This document shows positions 19,001 to 28,036 of a DNA stretch of 64,000 nt, one piece after another. The stretch comes from Corallochytrium limacisporum. Its lineage: Eukaryota > Opisthokonta. A program made the translations under genes and the position numbers. The notes under the pieces were generated by a model, which searched no databases, was not told the origin of the DNA, and worked only from the letters and a program-made list of their open reading frames with translations. Each line of letters opens with the position of its first letter. Positions within the stretch are counted from its first letter, which is position 1. The stretch is from assembly GCA_002811645.1 (NCBI GenBank), contig PDIP01000026.1:131035-195034 (forward strand), in the 5' to 3' direction.

Positions 19001-22000
19001 TGCGGACCACTTCCCAGCTTCGTGCTGCAGAGCTCGAGTTGGCATGGCATCGTGACCAACGACCTTCGCTTCTGTTCTTGAGACGTGGAGAAGCCAACAA
19101 GGTGATCGATACAATGTTCGCCCAACGCGCCCGCGACAGAGACCTGATGAATGAGCAGCAGCGTACTATTACTGCAATGCAACAACAATTGCGACAGATG
19201 GAGGATGGCAAAGGTCACATGGAGACCGCAACCAAAACATTGAAATCGAAATTCGAAGCAGTGAGCGAGGACATGTTGAATCGATTGGAAGAGTTGGCAC
19301 AGGAGATTGCCCGAAAATGGGAACGAGAAGCTGCTCAAAGCTTGACACAAGAGACGCTTCAGAATTTGATAGAGAAGGATGATGAAAACGCCGGGGTGAT
19401 TCGAGCTGATGCTACACTGCTTGCCCTCGCCACCTCTCGAGTGTCTGAGGCCATCCTCACCACTGGTAACACGTACCTGAAGGAATTGGTGCTCGACGCA
19501 AAATATCTTCTAAAGGACTGGCAAACTATTAACCGACAAACCCTGCCCCTTCGTCTAGATGACACAGCTGCCTCTGAGAGTTTGTCGCACGTCATCAACA
19601 CAGACGTATTGCGTGCTTCTGAAGCCCACGAGCGCTCTGTTGCTCTTGAGATGCAAGCGCTGGACCAGGAGAAGGAACTTGCAGCAGTGCGACAAGAACT
19701 ACAGGGATTACAATCACTACAGGAAGTGGTTCAGATACGAACAGGTGACAAGGAAGTGATCACCGAGCATCTATCAGAGTTCCTCAATGCAGATATCGCA
19801 GCCATGACCCGGGAAAGACGAGAGTTGCTGCACCGGGTGCAGCAGTATGAGATAGCGGAGAGTGAGATGAAGGCAGCTCTTGCAGAGAACGATCGCAATC
19901 AGGAAGCGGCAACAACCCGTATTAGCTCATTGCAAACACAGCTGGCAAGAGCGACAAGTTCACTCGCTCTCGCTGAGGAGTCTCGTGTGGAAGTCGAGAA
20001 GAAATTCGAAGACATTCAAGCCGATGCCAATCGTGCTCGTTTGTACCAAGAGAAACTGGAGATTTCTGAGAGACGGGCGCGAGAACTGGACCTTTTGGTG
20101 GTGGATCTTCAGGAGCAACTTAAGAATGAAAAGGATGATCATTATCATCTTGCGCAAATTGCCGCACAGTTGGAAGAGGCGAATGATCCCCAGCTGGGCA
20201 TGGAGCCTGAGGCTGCGAGTGAGAGCGCGCGTCTGGTCCAGCTTCAACAGGAGCTTAAGCAGTCGCGAATGCGTGAGATTCATGTAAATTCACAGCTACA
20301 ACGTGTGCTGGAGGACCTCAGTGATGCGAAAGTCAGTCCCGAACCTGGCAATAAGCCAGGTCGGCTGACTGATGATAAACAGATTTGCACAATTCAGACG
20401 CTCGAGAGCCAGATAGCCAGGCTCAGGGCAGAACTGGCCAATATGCGGCAATGGAAGGTACGAGCCCAGGAGTACCAAGCTCAGACCCGTGCCTCAATGC
20501 AAGAAGCTACTCGGACAGCTCAAAGACTCCGAGAGGCGGAACGTGATTACAATAGCAAGCTGCTGCAATGGCAAAGTTTATCTGAACACGTCGCCGATGT
20601 CTTCGCTCAGCAGTCAACCATTGAAGATCAGGATCACTATGACCGTATCGGACGCATCATTGACGAGCATAACCGAGGAGGTGTCCTTTTGCAGGAGCTA
20701 AATGTTCTCCCTGGAGCTCAGGCATCAGCTCACGTACCGCAGATGAAGGAAAATTTGGCAGAACTGGAAAGCAAAGTGCAGGATACCTTCTCCAAACTGA
20801 CAGACATCATTCCCAACGGCTTGTACGACCAGTTGACTTCTTGCTTGTCCCGTGCCAAGTGGATCGGCGAGCGAGAACCTGGTGACCTTGCCCAGGATGA
20901 CGAGCTCACCCTCTTTGCTCTTGCAAATCGCACGGCAATGCTCAAACTATACGCTGACACTGCGAAACTGTGCTTGACGTCATTAGAGAAGAATCGGAGT
21001 TTGAGACATGTGCAGCAGGAAAACGTTAGCCCAAATCTTAAGCCAGGAAAAGCGCGCGGTAAAGGCAAAGGTAGATCTGGCTCAATGAAGCGGGCCGGCC
21101 TGGTCCGGGTGGATCGCACGCTACTCATTGATTTGCGAGCCACAATCTTGGTTCTCTTGCGCCTTGTGTATAGTCAAATGGCTGGAGCGCAGTCCATTCC
21201 CTTCGATGCCGCGCAGAAGGTGATACAGGAAGACCTCTACAGTATGCAAAAACTTCAACAGGACGCTACAAAGCAGCTAATGAGACGACCTCCGTCCCTG
21301 AGCACCTCAACATATTCCTTGTTCGGCAACCCTGCAGTTGCTCAACACCATGATGATACCGAGGTCAGAAGCGAACCACCAGCAGGTGGAGTCCAGCAGT
21401 CGGAGGCAGAGACCGAGGGCAGCATCAGGGAGATGGTTGACTGTGGTGTCCAAGTGGATTATCTCAGCGAACGAGAGAACGATCTGCTTCGGGACATTGA
21501 GGAACGAGATCAGAGGCTGGTCCAGGCCTCACGGTCCATCGAGGAATTACGCAACACTGCCACCGAGGCTGCAGATCAATCGGAAGCATTTCGCAGGCGC
21601 TTAGTTGCGGAGAAACAAGGCCGTGAGAATCTTGTTGCTCAGCTTTCAGATGCTCGTCGCTTACTCAAGGAGGCCCATGATAACAATACTGTCCTGGATT
21701 CCGAACTACATAAGGAATCAGAGCGTCGCAGAAGAGCCGTGCAGGACAGCAAGACCAAGGAAGAGCTCATTGGCCATCTTCGTCAAAAGCTGGCCAGTGT
21801 TGAAAAGCAGGTGAATCCTTTGAGGGATGATGTCAATGCGCTTGCAAAGCAGAACGAATCATTTCGAGTCGAACTGGAGCGTCGAGAGAAGAGCATGAAA
21901 GACATGCGGGCGCGTCTGGAGGTTCAGTCCTCACGAAAAACGGATGAAGAGGCCATAATCAAAGATTTAGAGAACAAGTCTCACCGCATCCAGCAGCTCC

Positions 22001-22497
22001 TACTGCAAGTGGAGCAGGACGAGAAGGAAAAGAAGCAACTGCGGCTCCGGGTTAGAGATGAACAAGAAAGAGTTCGCAAGCTTCAGGAGGAGGCCGAGAA
22101 CGTGGGATTCTATATTGCACCTCCACGGCAGCTCCTCTTCATGCTGCGCCAGTTTGGTAACACGATTTTTGATGTTGCTGTACAGGGGATGAGGGAAAGG
22201 GGAGACACTACACTTTCTTCCGAGGTCACAGACGAGGGTCTGCAGCTTACAATGATGTCCATTGCTCACGATATGTTAGACATGGGAAGCATGGACTTTG
22301 CTACCTTCATGTCTTCTGATGAAGGTACGGAACACATGCAAGCGCTTGCCATGCAAGTGCCAGAGCTTGCCAGCCTGTACAACGTGATCCAGGAAGTCTT
22401 AGCACACGCCTTGCATCCGTCTGGGGACAGTTCTTTGCTGGACGCTTTCAAGGACCTCAACACTGTCATGCGGACCGCGCTCATGCCATCAGCCTGA
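16030..22497 (+). CDS. Giant coiled-coil protein with N-terminal MSP/ASH-like domain
   Basis: A 2155-residue protein in one frame from ATG. Residues about 1-125 look like an immunoglobulin-like MSP/ASH fold: an opening ISFTEVRPGRTYRRLITITN, then ELKNLRVLV and VDPLRTVTFSVVL, the alternating hydrophobic strands seen in MSP, ASPM, CEP192 and hydin-type domains. Residues about 130-290 are Ser/Pro-rich linker. From about 300 to 2030 it is heptad coiled coil, broken by linkers near 550-640, 1475-1500 and 1660-1700 (a Lys/Gly patch 'GKARGKGKGRSG'). The last 130 residues form a separate helical, Met-rich domain. No motor or enzyme motif is visible. ASH/MSP domains are common in centrosome and cilium proteins, so a scaffold role there is inferred. 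I could not match it to CEP290, pericentrin or another named scaffold. Confidence 0.82.
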   Translation: MAEGARTISFTEVRPGRTYRRLITITNESRSQELKNLRVLVANGTDRLLLRSPDQTISTANSSEPINVDPLRTVTFSVVLRELNDNDVALLKQLGPRHRDLLLIEDEEHKLQEAIYVNIAVADNLSSVSSASETAFGVKDRSGSTEFQAETNDEILINLSADHGTSIAGEGEGTEHDLTESNPMSSLEPTEPGRTGKPILGPGRQVPRLEIRSPLTASMAASKVASRSHVSSGSLQEKVAGKSVSLEPRPVPTLERTQGGSARIPQPTLLTSPPAFIPGIDKYAVDETNEDNRQTQEQIVNELTRTNRSLLNQNSLLEEQLSEVQGQLRSLIEEQTEEGRQHSINGRSLEETKAQLSRSRAEVRKLREDVDDLKIELQKMRSVEESLATQKEALIADNENLSLQVVRLRKQKADAELQISTLHETQRELERANTRIETLKKDNTEIGATASSTQLNLEDALSALKQRDAQVESLGHILNEARSAAAVNEQKIKNLKANYMMRLRSERAAVDKLGLELSHAQRRERELLMKQQIHELENAVPTVSNLRGPSGQERSTRPQRHVAVSVQQDAPEIPSFVVDDTSFRTPVSPSRGDQENATSTPIRRSTERRTEDSVVAEPVFPTHEEESNTESSHTQNSVRIMDLERQVASLEAQLQQARRDALLQVTEHNGEIRGIREHFEKTNQAMREAFSRQISSWQARHFDQSRIATAQKKQLDALGRSLQVTRNDLGHLRSQVSEANAQNSILFDTMETLSGCRTTEEREAVLLRSFQAVMISAKNLEDVVQKLGSPHDQGEAADIAETRVLPEESEGMSQAVQEYEREIKALREQLEAQETANLHTCIEKLDVALNADSHIAELKALEARCAALQSMVSKKDEDFDASLGEVHQRFAHDLNTIQVSIESVHNESAHNMGQAGQAAFKQIVTLVTSVRDSLMSGKPDSRNVQVLLSRALQCAHKGGAWSSRAQRRLSGAEEIIRQVCQTLASREQTVLRTTSQLRAAELELAWHRDQRPSLLFLRRGEANKVIDTMFAQRARDRDLMNEQQRTITAMQQQLRQMEDGKGHMETATKTLKSKFEAVSEDMLNRLEELAQEIARKWEREAAQSLTQETLQNLIEKDDENAGVIRADATLLALATSRVSEAILTTGNTYLKELVLDAKYLLKDWQTINRQTLPLRLDDTAASESLSHVINTDVLRASEAHERSVALEMQALDQEKELAAVRQELQGLQSLQEVVQIRTGDKEVITEHLSEFLNADIAAMTRERRELLHRVQQYEIAESEMKAALAENDRNQEAATTRISSLQTQLARATSSLALAEESRVEVEKKFEDIQADANRARLYQEKLEISERRARELDLLVVDLQEQLKNEKDDHYHLAQIAAQLEEANDPQLGMEPEAASESARLVQLQQELKQSRMREIHVNSQLQRVLEDLSDAKVSPEPGNKPGRLTDDKQICTIQTLESQIARLRAELANMRQWKVRAQEYQAQTRASMQEATRTAQRLREAERDYNSKLLQWQSLSEHVADVFAQQSTIEDQDHYDRIGRIIDEHNRGGVLLQELNVLPGAQASAHVPQMKENLAELESKVQDTFSKLTDIIPNGLYDQLTSCLSRAKWIGEREPGDLAQDDELTLFALANRTAMLKLYADTAKLCLTSLEKNRSLRHVQQENVSPNLKPGKARGKGKGRSGSMKRAGLVRVDRTLLIDLRATILVLLRLVYSQMAGAQSIPFDAAQKVIQEDLYSMQKLQQDATKQLMRRPPSLSTSTYSLFGNPAVAQHHDDTEVRSEPPAGGVQQSEAETEGSIREMVDCGVQVDYLSERENDLLRDIEERDQRLVQASRSIEELRNTATEAADQSEAFRRRLVAEKQGRENLVAQLSDARRLLKEAHDNNTVLDSELHKESERRRRAVQDSKTKEELIGHLRQKLASVEKQVNPLRDDVNALAKQNESFRVELERREKSMKDMRARLEVQSSRKTDEEAIIKDLENKSHRIQQLLLQVEQDEKEKKQLRLRVRDEQERVRKLQEEAENVGFYIAPPRQLLFMLRQFGNTIFDVAVQGMRERGDTTLSSEVTDEGLQLTMMSIAHDMLDMGSMDFATFMSSDEGTEHMQALAMQVPELASLYNVIQEVLAHALHPSGDSSLLDAFKDLNTVMRTALMPSA

Positions 22498-23497
22498 CTC
22501 AGTACGACTGCTGCGAGTACCGCTTAAGGGGAGACAGAGATTGCAATTAAAAGGCAGACAAGTGCACCGGCTTAATAATATACATTCAGCTTTAGGATGC
22601 CGCGTGATGCTTAGCGTGCCCTCATCTAAAGATCCGCTGCTTACGGCGGAGACGCAAAAATTCCTCTGCTCCCGCCTCTCATCCCTCCACTGTGCCTTTC
22701 CAAAAGGCATCCGGAGTGGTCAACCCCCATCGTATGCCTTGGCCAAAGAAATTGGGAGTCCTTTAATCCTTCCTTTCTTTTGGTTCTTGGTTCGGTGTAC
22801 CGTCGTATGACTGTAATTGCAAAATATCCCTCGCCCGCGGCGAGTGGGGAGGGGCGGGGGTGGGGTGCTGGTGGTTTTTCAACAGCCGTTGTCATATCCG
22901 AGGGAGGAAGACCCGTAGAAGGCAAGTTTTTGTCAATATGGCCTTCACCCCCGTGTTCTGGCACACGCGTACAGCAGAGTGGAGTTGGGGGCCAAGACTT
23001 CCCTCCGTCTGGCTGCTTTACTTGTACGTGGCGTGTGTTGGGTATGTTTTGTGTCATTTCCACTATTGCGCAAGCCGCGTTCGCACAGTCCACATAATTC
23101 TTGTGCCTGGGTAAACGTCGGCAGTGTGCCCTCCCCCGTGTCCCACCGCGGCCGAGCTTCGTTGGCCCGGGCCCTGTTTCCAAGATTTTGCGTCGTACAC
23201 CGATTACTATGAATGGGTGCCACTCAGAGTTGAGTGGGAGGAAGGAAGAGAAATCGACGGGAAAAGGGGGAGGGGAAGTGTGCGGTGAGCCTGCGTTGCG
23301 CATCCCCTCGGGACATCCCGATTCGTGAGCGCGGGTAGGCGGTATGATCATTTTGCATTTCACTTGGAAGAAAATTGCGTTGTTTCTGCGGTATTTAAAG
23401 GATTAGAAAGTATTCTAATTGTACCATGTGTCTTAAATCACATAACTAGACAAGACAACTCAAATGCAAATGTAAGAGAGAAGTTTCTTCAATCAAA
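22498..23497. other. 1-kb intergenic region upstream of the methyltransferase
   Basis: A GC-rich space with a short perfect hairpin at 22830-22844 (CTCGCC, 3-base loop, GGCGAG) followed by a G-run tract. Just before the methyltransferase it becomes AT-rich. A 240-codon minus frame across 22641-23363 is Pro/Gly/Arg-biased and matches nothing. Confidence 0.6.
22830..22844. repeat. Short GC hairpin
   Basis: Perfect 6-base arms CTCGCC / GGCGAG around a 3-base loop, followed directly by a G-rich run (ggggaggggcgggggtgggg). One of several C/G-run inverted repeats found only in promoter-side spaces of this window. Confidence 0.6.
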
Positions 23498-24664
23498 ATG
23501 ACTACGGCTCCGATTGATTGCGACACACTGAAACAAATTGTGGCGGCAGATGTTTCCGGATCTATGGTAGCCACGGCTGTGGGCTACATTGGTGATGAAA
23601 TGGGTTTGTTTATGGGCCTTGCCAAGCTAGAAGATACGAAAAAGAGATATGTAACTCCTGTTGAACTTGCAGAAGCCCTAAACCTGCGTGAAAGATACGT
23701 GCGTGAGTGGTGTCGAGCGGCTGCTGGGGCGGGCTACATTAGTAAGAGGCCGCGAGAGGACGATTCAACGGATGAAGTTGGTGCCTTTGGAGTAGGTGAA
23801 GGCCAGCGGGAGGTGCTGTGCACTCCCGGTGGACCCCACGATCTCACTGGATACTTTGGCTTCCAGCTCTGCCTTACTAATCCGAAGGTCGCCGAGGGGA
23901 TCAAGAAGTGCTTCGATCTGTCTTCAGATATGGTGGGCCTCCCTTTCTCATCGTTTGGGGCAGGTCTAACCGGGTACATGACCCGCATGCACATACCTGC
24001 CTTTGAATATATGTTGGTACCGAAGTGGATAGCCCCCTGCATGCCAGACCTGCACAGAATGCTGCTTGCTCCCACCAATGGACATAAATCTCGCATCCTC
24101 GACGTCGGTTGCGGATGTGGTCACTCCACGCGCAGCCTTAGCCACTGCTATCCCGACGCAGAGGTTGTTGGCCTTGATCCTGACGAAGAGAGTTGCGAGC
24201 AGGCCCGCAATGACTCTAAGAACAGTCCAAACGTGTCTTTCGTGCAAGCAACAGTTCAGGACTGGCCGAAACAGGAGCCCAAATTGGACCAGGGCTATGA
24301 CCTCATCTTGGCCCACGACTGTGTGCATGACATGGCAGACCCTGTCGGCGGTCTAAGGGCCATGGGTGAATTGTTGGCAGGGGGCAACCCACATGCACGG
24401 ATTCTGTGGAGCGAGCCCGGTGGTAGCCAGGACCCTTCACAGATGACTTCAGCTAAATCACGCGGACGCGTGGCGATTAGTGTATTGCATTGCATGACTG
24501 TGTCGCTTGCACAGCCTGGGGGTACAGAAACTGGTGGTGTGGGTACCATCATTGGAAAGGCCGGTTGCCAGGAAATGGCCAGGAAGGCAGGGCTGACCTT
24601 TGAGGAGCTGCCTGCCTCTGACTTCAATCAATTCGTTTTCGCGCTCGGCCGGCCTAGCCATTAA
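23498..24664 (+). CDS. Class-I SAM-dependent methyltransferase with winged-helix N-terminus
   Basis: A 388-residue protein. Residues about 25-90 look like a winged-helix dimerisation domain (TPVELAEALNLRERYVREW). Residues about 195-330 are the Rossmann methyltransferase core: motif I ILDVGCGCGHSTRSL binds S-adenosylmethionine, VVGLDPDEES holds the acidic ribose-binding residue, and DLILAHDCVHDM is motif IV/post-II. The arrangement resembles bacterial Rv2258c-like methyltransferases, also present in nematodes and some fungi. The substrate is unknown. The plan is more common in bacteria, so horizontal transfer is possible, but coding style does not look foreign by eye. Convergent with PARN, 92 bases between stops. 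Confidence 0.88.
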   Translation: MTTAPIDCDTLKQIVAADVSGSMVATAVGYIGDEMGLFMGLAKLEDTKKRYVTPVELAEALNLRERYVREWCRAAAGAGYISKRPREDDSTDEVGAFGVGEGQREVLCTPGGPHDLTGYFGFQLCLTNPKVAEGIKKCFDLSSDMVGLPFSSFGAGLTGYMTRMHIPAFEYMLVPKWIAPCMPDLHRMLLAPTNGHKSRILDVGCGCGHSTRSLSHCYPDAEVVGLDPDEESCEQARNDSKNSPNVSFVQATVQDWPKQEPKLDQGYDLILAHDCVHDMADPVGGLRAMGELLAGGNPHARILWSEPGGSQDPSQMTSAKSRGRVAISVLHCMTVSLAQPGGTETGGVGTIIGKAGCQEMARKAGLTFEELPASDFNQFVFALGRPSH

Positions 24665-24756
24665 GACACCTGTCTCAGGCAATAGATACTAAATCAACAA
24701 AATACAATGATGACAGGAATGACTTTAACTGTTTCAGCGAACTGTGAAGGCGGCGT

Positions 24757-26499
24757 TCAACTGATACGGAATCTCCGCCGGAGGGCACTGGTTAGGTAGC
24801 CAATGACTCCACTAGCACCATCTTCGCTCTCACGGCTGCTGCTTGTAGATGACTTTGATATAGAGCCGTCCTTGTACTCTTTCCATGAGCCTACTGCAAG
24901 ATGCTCATAGCTCTTCAAACTCTCGATAGCGTCATCCATTCGTGCCTCGTTGCGAATCTGAATAAGCACATTGTTCTCATCTAGGAACTTAAAGTTAAAT
25001 CCACCAACATTGGTCAGGAGCCGGCGGATCAGCTTGTTATCAAACGCATCTTTGCCCTCGTTCGGCGCAGAACTTAGACGACTGACCACAATAAACTGTG
25101 CGTTTTCGTAAGGAGGGCTCTGAGCTTGCGTCAAATGTAACTCCGGATACACACTAAAAGGGACCGCGATCCGGTTCCCCAAACCCTCCACGGCGTTTAA
25201 ATAATCACTAAAGCTGGGCTTTTTGGAGTTCATGCTTTCGGGATCGGCAACCTGCTGAGATTTTTCCCAAAGTGAATGCGCTAACCACAGGAAATTGGCA
25301 CCTTGCATGTACGAATCATATCCAGCTTCATGCGCTTGTGCATTCTCGATATAATGGTCTTGTCCCTCGGCAAAGGTGATCTCGGGAATTAGGTTTGCAT
25401 GGTCTGACCTCTTTTTCTCGCTCAAAAAGTCGTACAGCATGTCAACGCTTGTAGACTTCGAGCTGCCACTCACGGTCAAGTTAGCCTCATCTCGCGCATA
25501 CAAGGCGATGAGCTTTGCGTCATACAAGTTTGGAAAAGCCTCATTCACACCAGCTTTGAATTGTGTCAGCGTATCAGGAATGGAGCCTTCAAAATGGTAC
25601 CAACTAAGTGTTAAATCGAGGACCATATTGTGTCCAATGAGGGGTTTCTTCGACGACTTCATCGCATCCCATATCGCACCAAAACCCCATTGTTCCTCCA
25701 ACATTTCAACCTCCCAATCATCTTGATCAGCCGCTCTAGTTTGCATCGTTGATTTACGCACTCGTAGTCCACCCTCCTGGCGAATGAAGCACAATTCAGG
25801 GAATCGCTTGGCTAGCTCCTGCCGAAGAATCAAAATGCGTACTTTACCACGAGCCCGGAGAAAGTAGATCTCGCCAACATTAGCATTTTCATACCAGTTC
25901 TTGATTTCCTTGATGGCAATCTCTACTGCTGTCTTGTCGTCATCCCTTTTCACGTCAAATTCTTTCTTTTTCTTGGACTTGATTCCACGATCACGCCGGA
26001 ATTGCAGTGTACGACCCGATTCATTGATCTGCATTTGCTGGCTGTCAAGCACGGTCTGCAGCTGATCTGTACTTAAATAGGAAAGCCCATCCTTAAAGGT
26101 CTTGTTCCAATCAAATCCATTTTGATTTAAGAATTCAATGGCCGATGCCTGCATTGTAAACCTTCGGTCACCGCTTGCCTCCGACGTACTCGGAAACAAG
26201 TTGAAGTTGTAAACGTGGGCATCAAAGTTCTGTGTGTCCGGATTTTGCTTGTAGAGTGCCAAACCAAACTGTAAGACCTGAAAGTTGGATGCAAACGATT
26301 GCCAGCGCTGATATTTCTCTTCCAGAGAGTCAAGGATTCCCGACCCGGTCGGAGTGATAAAACTATTGGAGGTGTCACCGGCTGGCGTCGCCAGACTCAT
26401 CCCAGAGAACTCCAAGTCAAATGCCATGAACGTGCATCCAAGGATATTCTTTTTGATCTCAGGAAGCTCCTGACGAAAGTTTGCCCTGGTGATATCCAT
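24757..26499 (-). CDS. PARN: Poly(A)-specific ribonuclease PARN
   Basis: A 580-residue DEDD-type 3'-5' exonuclease that trims poly(A) tails and matures small nuclear RNAs. With the start chosen at 26499 (MDITRANF, like human MEIIRSNF), the first catalytic pair falls at D28 and E30 in FDLEFSG, exactly the human positions. The third acidic residue is in IGHNMVLDL and the fourth, with the DEDDh histidine, in HEAGYDSYMQG. An R3H-like insert sits between the nuclease halves (around residues 160-230), and an RNA-recognition-like segment follows. The frame stays open 91 codons further upstream to 26772 with another ATG, but that stretch has no PARN similarity, so I leave it out. The C-terminal tail is Ser-rich. 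Confidence 0.95.
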   Translation of the reverse strand: MDITRANFRQELPEIKKNILGCTFMAFDLEFSGMSLATPAGDTSNSFITPTGSGILDSLEEKYQRWQSFASNFQVLQFGLALYKQNPDTQNFDAHVYNFNLFPSTSEASGDRRFTMQASAIEFLNQNGFDWNKTFKDGLSYLSTDQLQTVLDSQQMQINESGRTLQFRRDRGIKSKKKKEFDVKRDDDKTAVEIAIKEIKNWYENANVGEIYFLRARGKVRILILRQELAKRFPELCFIRQEGGLRVRKSTMQTRAADQDDWEVEMLEEQWGFGAIWDAMKSSKKPLIGHNMVLDLTLSWYHFEGSIPDTLTQFKAGVNEAFPNLYDAKLIALYARDEANLTVSGSSKSTSVDMLYDFLSEKKRSDHANLIPEITFAEGQDHYIENAQAHEAGYDSYMQGANFLWLAHSLWEKSQQVADPESMNSKKPSFSDYLNAVEGLGNRIAVPFSVYPELHLTQAQSPPYENAQFIVVSRLSSAPNEGKDAFDNKLIRRLLTNVGGFNFKFLDENNVLIQIRNEARMDDAIESLKSYEHLAVGSWKEYKDGSISKSSTSSSRESEDGASGVIGYLTSALRRRFRIS

Positions 26500-27356
26500 C
26501 CTTCGCACGGGGAACGCGCGGAGCGCGTGCCGCAGGAGTGTCCGGCTTACGGACACAATCGTTACGTCTCTGATATGTGACCCTGAACAACCACTCACAT
26601 AGTCGTCAGAGGTACCAACAACGGTGTGGAACCATAGAATAGCGCCTGGGAGTTGTGAATAACCACTGAGCCAATGGATCGGAAACAAACCCTGAGCGTA
26701 CCTTTGAAGTACCCGCGTGGGGTAGCTTTTGCAGAACCTCCGGCGGACAAATGGGTACGGTTGGGCAGCCACCGGAGCTAAGGGGCTCCGATTTCCTCAG
26801 ATGTCCCGCCTTCCGGAATAAAATAGGCCCCGGTGTGCACTTCCTCTCCTTTCCGCCGAGAGTCAAAGGAGCCCCTGATGTAAAAGTCAAAACACCGGGG
26901 ACCCAGAACAAAAATGGCCACGGATACAACCATTGTATTGGGTATCGCCCGCTTGACGTGGCGGGGCCGAAAAGAAGAACCTGCACCTCCGTCGGGTGGG
27001 CCGGTAGTCATTGTACCGGCAATGGTGCGGGCGCGGGCGCCACAAAGGGAAAACAGTGGGGGGCGCCCTTGGCCCCGAAAAGCCAGAGCGCCACGGCAAG
27101 GTCAACTACTGCGTACGGAACACAAAAGGGGGATTAGAACACCTGGAACAAAGCACAGGCCTGTAATCGCTCTCAAACCATTTATAATCCCTGATGCTTG
27201 TGTTCCGTCCCTAGGAAATGCTGTCTAATGGTAAATAGAGACTCAGGTACTTGGGTGTAGGCCACAGTTGTGGATGTTGAGAGAGCTCTCGCGTGTGACG
27301 TGCATCGAAACATCAGGCGGTCTTCGAGAAGGCATTGACTAGTTTGGAAATACACA
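26500..27356. other. Divergent promoter region PARN / PSMB2
   Basis: An 857-base space between divergent starts. The PARN-side 273 bases remain open in the PARN frame. The middle (26790-27110) is GC-rich with short palindromes. The element actagttt occurs at 27338-27345, 12 bases before the PSMB2 ATG. No further gene is visible. Confidence 0.6.
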
Positions 27357-27956
27357 ATGGAATTTCTGGTGGGAGTTACGGGTAAGGGGTTCACCCTTCT
27401 GGCCGCAGACAAGATGTCTGCCCGCTCTATTGTAATGATGAAGGATGACGAAGAAAAGATCAAAGACGTCTCTGGTCACTTGGCTATGGCCGTAGTGGGT
27501 GAACCTGGTGACAACGTTATTTTCCCGGAGTATATTGCAAAGAACGTTAGGTTGTATGAACTGCGGAATGGAATCACTCTATCGACACATGCTGCTGCTA
27601 ATTTTATTCGCAGTGAACTGTCACGGTACCTACGCTCTCGCACTCCGTATCAGGTAAACTTGTTGCTCGGCGGTGTTGATGGTGATGAATCCGCCCTGTA
27701 CTTCATGGATTACCTAGGCGCCATGCAAAAGGTTCCATTCGGAGCCCACGGATATGGAGCTTTCTTCACCATGTCTACAATGGACCGGTACTACAAGCCT
27801 GATATGTCTAAAGAGGAAGCATTTGATCTGATGAAAAAGGTACTCGCGGAACTAAACAAGCGGTTCTTGATCAACATGACCAAGTTTAGCTTTGCCCTGA
27901 TTACCAGCGAGGGTATTGTGCGTATGGATAGCCTAGATGAGGCCATGGCTGCATAA
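27357..27956 (+). CDS. PSMB2: 20S proteasome subunit beta type-2 (beta4)
   Basis: A 199-residue structural, non-catalytic beta subunit of the 20S proteasome core. It starts with MEFLVGVTGKGFTLLAADK, without the propeptide and catalytic Thr of beta1, beta2 and beta5, exactly as in PSMB2 and yeast Pre1. The segments LLLGGVDGDESALYFMDYLG and GYGAFFTMSTMDRYY are family signatures. The length equals the family's usual 195-205 residues and the ATG is unambiguous. Convergent with the VPS62-like gene, 80 bases between stops. Confidence 0.97.
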   Translation: MEFLVGVTGKGFTLLAADKMSARSIVMMKDDEEKIKDVSGHLAMAVVGEPGDNVIFPEYIAKNVRLYELRNGITLSTHAAANFIRSELSRYLRSRTPYQVNLLLGGVDGDESALYFMDYLGAMQKVPFGAHGYGAFFTMSTMDRYYKPDMSKEEAFDLMKKVLAELNKRFLINMTKFSFALITSEGIVRMDSLDEAMAA

Positions 27957-28036
27957 GGTGCTTTCTGTATAAGTCTTAAGCAAATTGTGATCGGGCCCTA
28001 CACATGAACATACAATGAAGTCTATAATATAGCTTT

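Noticed and set aside
16030-22497. Assignment of the giant coiled-coil protein to CEP290
   Set aside because: Similar length and coiled-coil content, but no CEP290 block could be matched and the MSP-like N-terminus does not fit.
22641-23363. 240-codon open frame on the minus strand
   Set aside because: Biased to Pro, Gly, Arg and Ser from GC-rich DNA, with no recognisable domain, and it covers the expected promoter of the methyltransferase.
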